From contig JANOLJ010000143.1 in NCBI GenBank assembly GCA_031419715.1, forward strand, positions 1 to 12,488: DNA of 12,488 nucleotides, read 5' to 3'. The DNA comes from JAEMQF01 sp031419715 (GTDB lineage Bacteria > Pseudomonadota > Gammaproteobacteria > Burkholderiales > Burkholderiaceae_C). The translations under genes and the position numbers were made by a program. Position 1 is the stretch's first letter. The number at the start of each line of letters is the position of its first letter. The notes beneath the pieces are model-generated. The model was given only the letters and a program-made list of their open reading frames with translations. It ran no database searches and had not been told where the DNA came from. Below are positions 1 through 6,936 of the stretch, piece by piece.

Positions 1-29
1 CCGGACTGGAACACCGTGGTGCTTGCCAT
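1..29 (-). CDS. VapB/AbrB-type antitoxin, N-terminal fragment (runs off left edge)
   Basis: Only the first nine complete codons plus two bases are inside the window. They read MASTTVFQS followed by a Gly codon prefix. Type II antitoxins of the VapB group (AbrB/SpoVT swapped-hairpin DNA-binding fold) commonly open with a short T-rich stretch and then a V-F-x-S-G motif leading into N-S-Q-A-V-R, and this fragment ends exactly at that Ser-Gly. A strong Shine-Dalgarno, GGAGG on the minus strand (plus-strand 36-40), sits six bases before the ATG, so the start is well supported. An AT-rich palindrome lies 22 bases upstream of the ATG, as expected for an autoregulated antitoxin-toxin operon. The fold-defining residues and the partner toxin (normally a PIN-domain VapC) lie outside the window, so the identification rests on the N-terminus and the upstream arrangement only. 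Confidence 0.55.
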
Positions 30-51
30 ACTCAACCTCCACGCCGAAAAG

Positions 52-68
52 ATATACGGTCAGTATAT
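52..68 (-). promoter_or_regulatory. Candidate operator/promoter of the antitoxin gene
   Basis: A perfect inverted repeat, ATATAC (52-57) and GTATAT (63-68) with a five-base spacer GGTCA, stands in an otherwise very GC-rich stretch. On the minus strand it contains TATACT and TATATC, either of which could act as a -10 element; I see no convincing -35 box. Antitoxins of the AbrB/VapB class typically bind short palindromes overlapping their own promoter, and the spacing to the ATG at 29 suits that. The role is inferred. Confidence 0.5.
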
Positions 69-204
69 ACGGCGCGGTGGCGTCGCTGGCGCGTCTGGTG
101 GCGCGGGCCCTGCTGCCGCAGCGCGACAATGTGGCGAAGGCGGCGAGCTTCGTGGCGCCAACGCGCCCATGGCCTGGCCGAAGGAAGGGGTCGACTGAAG
201 ACGC

Positions 205-2235
205 TTACCTGCCCGGTGTCGCGCGTCCGGTGTTGCGCCTTGCATGGGCGGCACCATGGCGCTTAAGCCACGCAAAAAACTCGCCATACCAAAGCTTGGA
301 GTTGCGCGGCTTGAGGATCCAGTGGTTCTCGTCGGGGAACCAGACGAGCCGCGCGTCGACGCCGCGCGCCTTGAGCGTGTTGTAGTAGGCCAGGCCTTGC
401 TGGTCGGGCACGCGGTAGTCGAGTGCGCCGTGCAGCACCAGCGTGGGGGTGCGCATCGCGCCAGCGAAGGCATGCGGGCTTTGGGCGTCGATCTTGCGGC
501 GGTCCGCCCAGTACCACGCGCCGAGGTCGCGCTCCTGGTAGGTGTAGCAGTCGTCGGCGAACATTGCCGTCCAATCGTAGCAGCCGGCGTGGCACACATA
601 GGCCTGGTAGCGCCCCGGTGTCACATGGCCGTTCATCCAGGCGACCATGTAGCCACCGTAACTGCCGCCCGCGGCGAAGACTCGTTTGCGATCGACCCAG
701 GGTTTTTTGAGCAGCCAGTCGGTGCCGGCTTCGATGTCTTGCAGCTCAAGGTCGCCGAAGCGGTGCGTGATGCTGTCGGAGAACTTGTAGCCGAAACCAC
801 TCGACCCATGGTAGTTGACGCATGCCACCACATAGCCCTGCGCGGCGAACACATGGGTGTTCCAGCGGTAGTGAAAGGTGTCGCCGCTGGCCGCGTGCGG
901 CCCGCCGTGGATGCTGTGCAGCACCGGGTACTTGCGCTTGCTGTCGAACCCCGGCGGGTAAATCAGCCACATCTGCACCGGCTCGCCCTGGGCACCGCGC
1001 ACCTCTACTTCTTCGTGATGCCCGAAGCGCAGCCGGGCCAGGGCTGTGTCGTTGAAAGTCTCCAGGCGCAGCGGCGCTGCATCGGCGCGCCAGGCCGTCA
1101 CGCGCGCCGGGTGCTGCATCGAATCAGCCACGGTCACGGCCACGCCGCCAGCCATATCGAACCCCTGCACCCAGCCGCCGTTCACGACGGCGGTGGCCTT
1201 GGCGCCTGCGATGTTCCACGCATGCAGGTGGCAGCGCCCGCGGTCCTCGGCGGTGAAGAACAGCGTGCTCGCGTCGTCGGACCAGCGCAATGGGGCGTTG
1301 ACGGCGCGGTCCCAGTTGTGGCTAAGAACACGCCAGCGCGAACCGCGTTCAATCAGCGCAAGCTGGTTCGGCATCGTGATCTTCTTGCCCTGATGGCTGG
1401 CGATGAAGGCGACGCTGTCGCCTGTCGGGCTGTAGCGCGGCGCGCTGAAGTCCCACGCCTTGTCCAGCGCGAGCTTCTCGATCGTGCCAGCGCGCAGCGT
1501 CAGCTCGGCGATCGCGAGGAAGTGGTCGAGGCGCTTTTCGGGCTTCGGGTCGTATGTGAAGGCGATTGCCTTGCCGTCGGGCGAAATGTCGAATGTGTTG
1601 GCGTCGGGTTCGGCGCGCGGCAGCTCGTAGCTGCTGCCTTCGAAGAGGTCGCGGATGCGGCCGCTCTCGACATCAAGCACATGCAGATGCGCCACGCGCC
1701 CCATCGGCAACGCATGGTCCCAATAGCGGTATTGCGTCTCGCTCGTGACGTAGGCGCTTTCCTTGCGGTCCTTGAACGCCTTGTACTGCTTGGCCTGAGC
1801 CGTGGTGCCGCGCAGCTCGGGCCAGACCCAGGCGACGAAGGCGATGCGCTTGCCGTCGGGGAACCACTTGAAGGCTTCGATGCCGGGGGCGAAATCGCTG
1901 ATGCGGCGCGCCTCGCCGCCGTCGGGCGCGATCGTGTAGAGCTGGGGCGTGTCGTCCTTCTTCCCCTGTTGCTCGCGCTTGGCGATGAAAGCGATTGCGT
2001 CGCCGCGCGGCGACCAGGCGGCCTGGCCGTCTTTGTCACCACACGCGGTGAGCCGGCGTGGCGCCCCGCCGAAGGTGGAGAGCAGCCAAAGATTGGACTG
2101 GCCCTTGTTGTCTTGCATCGAATGGCTGGACACGGAACACACCGCGAGCGCGCCGTCGGGCGCCAGCGATATGCCGCCGATGCGCTCAAGCGCCCACAAG
2201 TCGTCTACCGTGATCGGGTGCTTCTTCTCAGCCAT
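205..2235 (-). CDS. S9 family peptidase (prolyl oligopeptidase / acylaminoacyl-peptidase type)
   Basis: Predicted serine peptidase of 676 residues that cleaves oligopeptides inside a beta-propeller-gated chamber. The N-terminal two thirds carries repeated propeller strands of the PD40 kind, seen as repeats such as LAPDGALAV, WSPRGDAIAF, WFPDGKRIAF and ISPDGKAIAF. The C-terminal third is the alpha/beta-hydrolase domain. The catalytic triad is visible: Ser525 in GGSYGGYM, Asp606 in HGALDYRVP and His638 in DENHW. There is no signal peptide, so it should be cytosolic. The frame stays open upstream to 2511, but ATG at 2235 gives the family-like start MAEKKHPITVDDLWAL, has a purine-rich GAAGAAGGG nearby, and leaves 23 bases after the acetyltransferase gene, so I take that start. 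The last 15 or so residues are a basic tail without recognisable motifs. The substrate cannot be read from the sequence. Confidence 0.93.
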   Translation of the reverse strand: MAEKKHPITVDDLWALERIGGISLAPDGALAVCSVSSHSMQDNKGQSNLWLLSTFGGAPRRLTACGDKDGQAAWSPRGDAIAFIAKREQQGKKDDTPQLYTIAPDGGEARRISDFAPGIEAFKWFPDGKRIAFVAWVWPELRGTTAQAKQYKAFKDRKESAYVTSETQYRYWDHALPMGRVAHLHVLDVESGRIRDLFEGSSYELPRAEPDANTFDISPDGKAIAFTYDPKPEKRLDHFLAIAELTLRAGTIEKLALDKAWDFSAPRYSPTGDSVAFIASHQGKKITMPNQLALIERGSRWRVLSHNWDRAVNAPLRWSDDASTLFFTAEDRGRCHLHAWNIAGAKATAVVNGGWVQGFDMAGGVAVTVADSMQHPARVTAWRADAAPLRLETFNDTALARLRFGHHEEVEVRGAQGEPVQMWLIYPPGFDSKRKYPVLHSIHGGPHAASGDTFHYRWNTHVFAAQGYVVACVNYHGSSGFGYKFSDSITHRFGDLELQDIEAGTDWLLKKPWVDRKRVFAAGGSYGGYMVAWMNGHVTPGRYQAYVCHAGCYDWTAMFADDCYTYQERDLGAWYWADRRKIDAQSPHAFAGAMRTPTLVLHGALDYRVPDQQGLAYYNTLKARGVDARLVWFPDENHWILKPRNSKLWYGEFFAWLKRHGAAHARRNTGRATPGR

Positions 2236-2258
2236 CGCGCAAGCCCTTCTTCGGCGAT

Positions 2259-2849
2259 TCAGCGCGGCTTGTCGAGCTGCCAGCGCAGGTGGGTTTGCAC
2301 GGCAGGCCACTCTTGGGCCGTGATGCTGTAGACGACGGTGTCGCGCAGTGTGCCGTTCGCCGCGCGTTGGTGGTTGCGCAGAATGCCGTCGAGCTGCGCC
2401 CCCAGGCGCTCGATGCCGCGCCGGCTTTGCGTGTTGAAGCGGTGCGTGCGGAACTCCACCGCGATGCAATCCAGCGCGTCGAACGCGTGGCCCAGCAACA
2501 GCAGCTTGCACTCGGTGTTGAGGATCGTGCGCTGCACGCGCTTTGCGTACCAGGTGCTGCCGATCTCGACGCGCTTGTGCACGGCGTCGATGTTCATGTA
2601 GGTCGTCATGCCCACCGGTGTTCCCGAAGCGTCGAGCACGGTGAAGGGCAGCATCGAGCCCGCCACTTGCAGGCCGAGGCGCCGGGCGATCTCACCGGCC
2701 ATGGTCTCGGGCGAGGGCACGGCGGTGTACCAGAGCTTCCAGAGTTCACCGTCGCGCACAGCTTGCGCAAGCGGCACGGCGTGTTCAACAGCCAGAGGAA
2801 TCAGCCGCGCATGCCGGCCAGTGAGCGTGATGGGGTCGGGCCAGGGCAT
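2259..2849 (-). CDS. GNAT family N-acetyltransferase (RimJ/RimL-like)
   Basis: A 196-residue acetyl-CoA-dependent acyltransferase of the Acetyltransf_3 type. Visible family features are the N-terminal L-x-G-R-H-A-R-L-I-P-L strand, the central VGMTTYMNID segment, the EIGSTWY beta strand followed by QRTILNTECKLLLL (acetyl-CoA binding strand-helix), IAVEFRTHRFN-x-x-SRRGIERLGA, and the C-terminal RDTVVYSI strand. Related proteins acetylate protein N-termini, amino acids or small amines; the substrate here is unknown. GTG (2850-2852) and ATG (2847-2849) are adjacent. I choose the ATG, six bases after the ATPase stop, but the GTG would leave a three-base gap and cannot be excluded; neither has a strong Shine-Dalgarno. 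It sits between the MoxR ATPase and the S9 peptidase in what looks like one transcript. Confidence 0.9.
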   Translation of the reverse strand: MPWPDPITLTGRHARLIPLAVEHAVPLAQAVRDGELWKLWYTAVPSPETMAGEIARRLGLQVAGSMLPFTVLDASGTPVGMTTYMNIDAVHKRVEIGSTWYAKRVQRTILNTECKLLLLGHAFDALDCIAVEFRTHRFNTQSRRGIERLGAQLDGILRNHQRAANGTLRDTVVYSITAQEWPAVQTHLRWQLDKPR

Positions 2850-2855
2850 CACTCG

Positions 2856-3710
2856 CTAACGATGGTTGCGCTGCATGAACACCAGCTTCTCGAACAACGA
2901 CACGTCTTGTTCGTTTTTCAACAGCGCGCCCACGAGCGGGGGCACCGCCACTTTGTCGTCCTTGTTCTGCAGCACTTCAAGCGGAATGTCTTCGGCCAGC
3001 AGCAGCTTGAGCCAGTCGAGCAACTCGCTCGTCGAGGGCTTTTTCTTCAGGCCCGGCAGGTTGCGAACGTCGTAGAAATTCTTCAGCGCCGCGCTCAGCA
3101 GCTCTTTCTTCAGGTTCGGGAAGTGCACGTCTACGATGGCTTTCATCGTGTCGGCTTCGGGGAAGCGGATGTAGTGGAAAAAGCAGCGCCGCAGAAACGC
3201 GTCGGGCAGCTCTTTTTCATTGTTCGAGGTGATGAAGACGAGCGGCCGGTGCGTCGCCTTGATGAGTTCGCGCGTCTCGTAGACGTAGAACTCCATGCGG
3301 TCGATTTCGCGCAGCAGGTCGTTCGGGAATTCGATGTCGGCTTTGTCGATCTCGTCGATCAGCAGCACCACCGGCTTGTCGGCAGTGAAGGCCTGCCAGA
3401 GGATCCCCTTGACGATGTAGTTGTGGATGTTCTTCACGCGCTCGCCGCCGTCCACGTCGGCCAACTGGCTGTCGCGCAGGCGGCTCACCGCGTCGTATTC
3501 GTACAGGCCCTGTTGCGCCTTGGTCGTGCTCTTCACATGCCATTGCAGCAGCGGCATGCCCAGCGCACTGGCCACTTCTTCGGCGAGCATCGTCTTGCCG
3601 GTGCCGGGTTCGCCCTTCACGAGCAAGGGGCGCTTCAGCGTGATGGCGGCGTTTACCGCGAGCATCAGGTCATGCGTCGCGACGTAGGAGTCTGTACCTT
3701 GGAATTTCAT
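2856..3710 (-). CDS. MoxR-family AAA+ ATPase
   Basis: A 284-residue AAA+ ATPase of the MoxR group, proteins that act as chaperones or metallocentre-assembly factors, normally with a von Willebrand factor A (vWA) partner. Walker A is GEPGTGKT (33-40), Walker B is VVLLIDE (114-120), sensor 1 is TSNN (161-164), and FLRRC (172-176) supplies the arginine region. The start MKFQGTDSY is ATG at 3710; the frame extends upstream to a GTG at 3755, but that would add residues not typical of the family. The gene is divergent from the diheme cytochrome c and heads a tight cluster with an acetyltransferase and a peptidase. The usual vWA (CoxE-like) partner is not directly downstream and not elsewhere in the window. 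Family assignment is secure; target unknown. Confidence 0.92.
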   Translation of the reverse strand: MKFQGTDSYVATHDLMLAVNAAITLKRPLLVKGEPGTGKTMLAEEVASALGMPLLQWHVKSTTKAQQGLYEYDAVSRLRDSQLADVDGGERVKNIHNYIVKGILWQAFTADKPVVLLIDEIDKADIEFPNDLLREIDRMEFYVYETRELIKATHRPLVFITSNNEKELPDAFLRRCFFHYIRFPEADTMKAIVDVHFPNLKKELLSAALKNFYDVRNLPGLKKKPSTSELLDWLKLLLAEDIPLEVLQNKDDKVAVPPLVGALLKNEQDVSLFEKLVFMQRNHR

Positions 3711-3814
3711 CGGTGGGCGCTCGGGGTGGGTTGCATCCAACCCGTGTGCGTGCACCCGCGTAGGACCAGGATGGGACGCGTCGGCAAGGAGCCGGGCGCG
3801 CCGTTCGAGGCCAG

Positions 3815-3832
3815 TATAAGGGCCCCTATAAT
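3815..3832. promoter_or_regulatory. Divergent promoter region with palindromic -10 core
   Basis: Between the ATPase start (3710) and the cytochrome start (3878) the DNA turns AT-richer. A perfect -10 hexamer TATAAT lies at 3827-3832 in the cytochrome direction. A TATACT lies on the minus strand at 3813-3818, pointing to the ATPase. They sit in an imperfect palindrome, TATAAGGGCCCCTATA (3815-3830, one mismatched pair). Neither direction shows a good -35 box, which may mean activator dependence. The promoter roles are inferred from these hexamers and the divergent layout. Confidence 0.5.
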
Positions 3833-3877
3833 CGCGCGCTGCCCCGTTGTCACCCCTTCAAATTCAGTCCAGGAACC

Positions 3878-4528
3878 ATGAAAAAGATGCTCTCCGTGTT
3901 GCTCGCGCTGGCCTGTGGCGCACTCATGTTGACGCCCGCGGTCGCGCAAGACGCGAAGGCTGGTGAAGCCAAGGTGTCGATGTGCATCGGCTGCCACGCC
4001 ATCCCCGGCTACCAGGCGAGCTATCCTGAAATCCACAAGGTGCCGATGATCGCCGGCCAGGGCGCGAAGTACATCGTCGCCGCGCTCAACGCGTACAAGA
4101 AGGGCGAGCGCAAGCACCCGACGATGCGCGCCATCGCGGGTTCGATGAGCGAGGCCGACATGGCCGACGTGGCCGCCTACTATGAACAAGAAGGCAAGGC
4201 AGCGGTTGCCGCAGCAGGCGCCGCGGCAGCGCCGTCGCCAGCGGTCGCCGAACTGTTGAAGAAAGGCGCCTGCGCGTCATGCCACGGCGAGAACATGAGC
4301 AAGCCGATCGACCCGAGCTACCCCAAGCTCGCCGGCCAGCACGCTGACTATCTGTTCGTCGCGCTCAAGGCCTACCAGACCGAAAAGAACCCGCAGGTCG
4401 GGCGCAGCAACCCGGTGATGATGGGCATGGCCAAACCCTACACGCAGAAGGAGTTGAAGGAGTTGTCGGCGTACATCGCCTCGCTGCCTGGCGATTTGCG
4501 CACGGTGGCGCAGGCGCGCTTTCGCTGA
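3878..4528 (+). CDS. Periplasmic diheme c-type cytochrome (cytochrome c4/c553-like)
   Basis: An exported electron carrier of 216 residues. The signal peptide (MKKMLSVLLALACGALMLTP then AVA) is probably cut after residue 23. Two class I cytochrome c domains follow. The first has its heme site CIGCH at 36-40, the second CASCH at 132-136. They are joined by an Ala-rich linker at about 109-122. Methionines suitable as sixth heme ligands are present after each site (for example Met83/Met90 and Met181-184). The domain-end signature S-x-x-D-M-A-D-V-A-A-Y-Y and its counterpart KELKELSAYI are typical. AGGAA (3871-3875) precedes the ATG closely. This type shuttles electrons in respiratory chains to terminal oxidases; the exact partner is not shown here. 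It is transcribed divergently from the MoxR ATPase, a pairing I believe recurs in Burkholderiales. Confidence 0.95.
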   Translation: MKKMLSVLLALACGALMLTPAVAQDAKAGEAKVSMCIGCHAIPGYQASYPEIHKVPMIAGQGAKYIVAALNAYKKGERKHPTMRAIAGSMSEADMADVAAYYEQEGKAAVAAAGAAAAPSPAVAELLKKGACASCHGENMSKPIDPSYPKLAGQHADYLFVALKAYQTEKNPQVGRSNPVMMGMAKPYTQKELKELSAYIASLPGDLRTVAQARFR

Positions 4529-4536
4529 GTCTCATG

Positions 4537-4563
4537 CGGGCGTGAGCCCGTGGCACCGGTGCC
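4537..4563. terminator. Hairpins between convergent genes (possible terminator)
   Basis: Just after the cytochrome stop are two small hairpins. CGGGC (4537-4541) pairs with GCCCG (4546-4550) around a GTGA (GNRA-type) loop, and GGCACCGGTGCC (4552-4563) is a perfect palindrome. No T-run follows on either strand, so intrinsic termination is uncertain. The site lies in the 63-base gap between convergent genes, where bidirectional transcript ends are expected. Confidence 0.35.
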
Positions 4564-4591
4564 GGCCCCGCAGGGCGGCAAGTTAAGCCCC

Positions 4592-5272
4592 TTACAGCAG
4601 GGGGCGCAGGTGCAATACCGGCCAACCTTGTTCGGCGGCATGTGCGGCGAGCAGCAGGTCAGGGTCCACGGCAATCGGCCGGCGCACCGCGCGCAACAGC
4701 GGCAAATCGTTGATTGAGTCGCTGTACAGACACGAGTCATATTCACGCAAGCTGCTGCGCTGCGTCGCCAGCCATTCGTGCAGGCGTGTCACCTTGCCTT
4801 CGCGCATGTTCAGCGTTCCGGCGATGCGGCCGGTGAAGCGCTGATCGGCGCCGACTTCACATTCGGTGGCGATCAGGTGCGGTATGCCCAGGTGCGCGGC
4901 CGTCAGTTCGCTAAGGAAGCGGTTGGTCGCGGTGGTGAGCACCACCAGATCGCCAGCGTCGCGATGGCGTGCGACGAGGTCGAGCGCGGCGCTGCCGATG
5001 CGCGGCACGATCGCGGCCTCGAAATATTCGCGGCGCAGCGGCTCCCACTCAGCGCGCGAACGGCCCGCCAGAGAAGACACATAGAACTCGCAGAACTCAT
5101 GCGCGCTGACGCTGCCTGCACGGTAGCCCTGCTCCATGTGGCGGTTGCGCGGCGCGAAGAGATCGCGTTCGAGCACGCCGCGCGCCATGAGGAACTCGAC
5201 CCACAGCACGTCGCTGTCGCCGTCGAGCAGAGTGTGGTCAAGGTCGAACAATGTCAGGGGCAGCAGGCGCAT
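4592..5272 (-). CDS. HAD superfamily phosphatase, subfamily IB (SerB/CicA-like)
   Basis: A 226-residue cytosolic phosphomonoester hydrolase. Motif I is FDLDHTLL, with nucleophile Asp10 and acid/base Asp12. Motif II is VLTTATN (111-117), motif III includes Lys160 and motif IV is SDSINDLPLL (184-193), with metal ligands Asp185 and Asp189. The helical cap between motifs I and II is of the subfamily IB size, as in phosphoserine phosphatase and CicA-like proteins. ATG at 5272 gives the canonical start MRLLPLTLFDLD; the frame continues to a GTG at 5320 with no family-like residues. It follows the ligase gene by 69 bases on the same strand and may be co-transcribed. It is not phosphonoacetaldehyde hydrolase (PhnX): it lacks the D-x-A-G-T motif I and the Schiff-base lysine context of that enzyme. 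The physiological substrate is unknown. Confidence 0.91.
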   Translation of the reverse strand: MRLLPLTLFDLDHTLLDGDSDVLWVEFLMARGVLERDLFAPRNRHMEQGYRAGSVSAHEFCEFYVSSLAGRSRAEWEPLRREYFEAAIVPRIGSAALDLVARHRDAGDLVVLTTATNRFLSELTAAHLGIPHLIATECEVGADQRFTGRIAGTLNMREGKVTRLHEWLATQRSSLREYDSCLYSDSINDLPLLRAVRRPIAVDPDLLLAAHAAEQGWPVLHLRPLL

Positions 5273-5302
5273 GTGGTGTGGGGCTTTGGGCAATTCGGTA
5301 CG

Positions 5303-5322
5303 GCGTGCGCGCGGGCGCACGC
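5303..5322. repeat. Perfect hairpin between ligase and HAD genes
   Basis: GCGTGCGC (5303-5310) and GCGCACGC (5315-5322) form an eight-base-pair stem around a four-base loop. It lies in the 69-base gap between the ligase stop and the HAD start. No T-run follows on the minus strand, so it is more likely an mRNA stability or processing structure, or a weak pause site, than a classic terminator. Function inferred only. Confidence 0.45.
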
Positions 5323-5341
5323 AAGGTTGCTGGCGCGCGCT

Positions 5342-6721
5342 TCAAATGATCTCGAAGTAGCGCTTCAACTCCCAGTCCGTCACGGCGTCTTGCCACTGGC
5401 GGTGCTCCCAGTAGCGTGTCGCGGCGAAGTGGTCGACGAAGGTGTCGCCGAACCAGTCGCGCGCGATCGTTGATTCCTTGAAGGTGTGGGTCGATCGCAG
5501 CAGCGAGCGTGGTGCGCGCGGAACGTCGTCCGAGCCCTGATTCGTTCCCGTGATCGGCGGGGCGGTCAGCTTCAAGCCTTTCTCCACGCCGTGCAGGCCG
5601 GCGGCGATCACCGCGGCCATCGCGAGATACGGGTTCACGTCGGCGCCGGGGCAGCGCGTTTCCAGGCGGGTGGCCTTCGGGCTGCCGGCGATGACGCGAA
5701 AACTCGCTGTGCGGTTGTCCAGGCCCCAGGTCGGCTTCACGGGCGCCCAGAAGCCGTCGACGAGGCGCTTGTAGCTGTTGATCGTCGGCCAGAACATCGG
5801 CGCGAATTCCATCAGGCAGGCCACTTGACCAGCGAGGTAGCTTTCGAACAGCTTGCTCATCGAATGTTTGCTCTTCGCATCGTAAAACAAGTTGCTCTTG
5901 CCGTCTGACAAGCTTTGGTGAATGTGCCCCGAGCAGCCCGGGTACTGCTGGCTCCACTTCGCCATGAAGCTCGGCATGATGCCGAAGCGCTTGCCGATTT
6001 CCTTGGCGCCGGTTTTGAACAGGATGGCGCGATCCGCCGCTTCCATCGCCTTGCTGAAAGCGATCGCCACCTCATAAGTGCCGGGGCCGGTTTCGGTGTG
6101 CAGGCCTTCGATGGGCACGCGAAACGCGAGCATATCGTCCATCAGCGCGTTGAAGAATTCGCGGTGGTCCGCCATGCGCAGCACCGAGTAGCCGAACATC
6201 CCCGGCGTCAGGTTTTGCGGGCCCACGCCTTTTTTTGCTGCCCAACTGTGCGGCGTCTCCAAAAAGTTAAACCACTCGAACTCCATGCCGGCCATGACGT
6301 CGAAGCCGAGCGTCTGTGCGCGCTTCAACACGCGCTTGAGCGTCTGGCGCGGGCACACGGGAAACGGCGAGCCGTCGGTGTTGATGAATTCGCCGAGGAA
6401 AAACGGCACGCCGTTGTCCCACGGCACGTTGCGCCCGGTGTCGAAGTCCAGCCGCGCCAGCGCGTCGGGGAAGCCGTGCTGCCAACCGGTGACGCTCGTG
6501 TTGTCATAGGTCTGGTCGCCGCTGTCCCAGCCGAACACGACATCGCAAAAACCAAAACCCCCTTTGGGGTGCGGTTCAGCGGCGCCCAGGAACTTGTCGC
6601 GGTGCAGGTATTTGCCGCGCAGGATGCCGTCGATGTCGCTGCAGGCCACTTTGACTTTGCTCGCATTCGAGTTGCGCACGGCGGCCAGCGCCGGGTGTTC
6701 TTTGAGTTCTTTGTTCGCCAT
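5342..6721 (-). CDS. Glutamine synthetase-like ligase (PuuA/GlnT-type gamma-glutamyl ligase)
   Basis: A 459-residue ATP-dependent ligase of the glutamine synthetase fold. The N-terminal beta-grasp domain (about 20-115) carries SDIDGILRGK. The catalytic domain shows the metal/glutamate motif MEFEWF (146-151), HTETGPGTYEV (208-218), the GCSGHIHQS segment with catalytic-site His (262-270), NSYKRL (315-320), the Arg-containing NRTASFRV (336-343) and RLETRCPGADVNPYL (352-366). The C-terminal helix VTDWELKRYFEI is typical of the gamma-glutamylpolyamine synthetase/IpuC-like branch rather than housekeeping GlnA. These enzymes may attach glutamate to an amine, or make glutamine. GGAG seven bases before the ATG supports the start. 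The gene follows phnW on the same strand after 433 bases and precedes the HAD gene. Gamma-glutamylation of an amine in this locus is a hypothesis. Confidence 0.9.
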   Translation of the reverse strand: MANKELKEHPALAAVRNSNASKVKVACSDIDGILRGKYLHRDKFLGAAEPHPKGGFGFCDVVFGWDSGDQTYDNTSVTGWQHGFPDALARLDFDTGRNVPWDNGVPFFLGEFINTDGSPFPVCPRQTLKRVLKRAQTLGFDVMAGMEFEWFNFLETPHSWAAKKGVGPQNLTPGMFGYSVLRMADHREFFNALMDDMLAFRVPIEGLHTETGPGTYEVAIAFSKAMEAADRAILFKTGAKEIGKRFGIMPSFMAKWSQQYPGCSGHIHQSLSDGKSNLFYDAKSKHSMSKLFESYLAGQVACLMEFAPMFWPTINSYKRLVDGFWAPVKPTWGLDNRTASFRVIAGSPKATRLETRCPGADVNPYLAMAAVIAAGLHGVEKGLKLTAPPITGTNQGSDDVPRAPRSLLRSTHTFKESTIARDWFGDTFVDHFAATRYWEHRQWQDAVTDWELKRYFEII

Positions 6722-6758
6722 GCTGCTGCTCCAGTGGTTGTCAGTGTTCTATTGATAT

Positions 6759-6775
6759 CGATTGGCGTTCAATCG
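6759..6775 (-). promoter_or_regulatory. Operator-like inverted repeat upstream of the ligase gene
   Basis: CGATTG (6759-6764) and CAATCG (6770-6775) form a perfect inverted repeat with a five-base spacer. An extra ATTGAT half-like site (6751-6756) adjoins it. It sits 38-54 bases upstream of the ligase ATG in the most AT-rich patch of the gap, where a promoter and repressor or activator site would be expected. I cannot name the regulator or place a clear -35/-10 pair. Confidence 0.4.
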
Positions 6776-6857
6776 CATAGGACTGGCGGGTTGGTCGGGT
6801 TCGTCTTCGGCCCGTTACTGAGTGTCGATGGAGTGTCGGCCTGCCGTCGTCGCGGCT

Positions 6858-6880
6858 GCAGGGCGACGGCGGCGCCCTGC
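6858..6880. repeat. Eight-base-pair hairpin in the phnW-ligase gap
   Basis: GCAGGGCG (6858-6865) and CGCCCTGC (6873-6880) are perfect complements around a seven-base loop. It stands between the large inverted repeat (6927-7079) and the ligase promoter patch. On neither strand is it followed by a T-run. In a minus-strand transcript it would lie in the ligase leader, about 140 bases before the start codon. Confidence 0.4.
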
Positions 6881-6909
6881 TCCAACCTCCGGTCGCATGC
6901 CACGCCTTT

Positions 6910-6936
6910 GCCTGCCACCCGGGAGTCGGGGCAGGC
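6910..6936. repeat. Hairpin competing with the long inverted repeat
   Basis: GCCTGCC (6910-6916) and GGCAGGC (6930-6936) make a seven-base-pair stem, with CC and GG able to add pairs inside it. The right arm is also part of the long inverted repeat, where it pairs with 7070-7076 instead. The two structures are therefore mutually exclusive, a layout seen in attenuators and riboswitch-like leaders, though here that is inference. Confidence 0.4.

Noticed and set aside
244..2331. A 695-codon plus-strand open frame opposite the S9 peptidase
   Set aside because: It is antisense to a peptidase with an intact catalytic triad. Its translation is rich in Arg, Val, His and Ala without motifs, as expected for the complement of GC-rich codons.
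2289..3881. A 530-codon plus-strand open frame opposite the acetyltransferase and MoxR genes
   Set aside because: It covers two clear minus-strand genes and shows only low-complexity shadow sequence; no domain is recognisable.
4592..5272. HAD gene as phosphonoacetaldehyde hydrolase (PhnX)
   Set aside because: Motif I and cap features are of the SerB/CicA type; the PhnX D-x-A-G-T motif and catalytic lysine context are missing.
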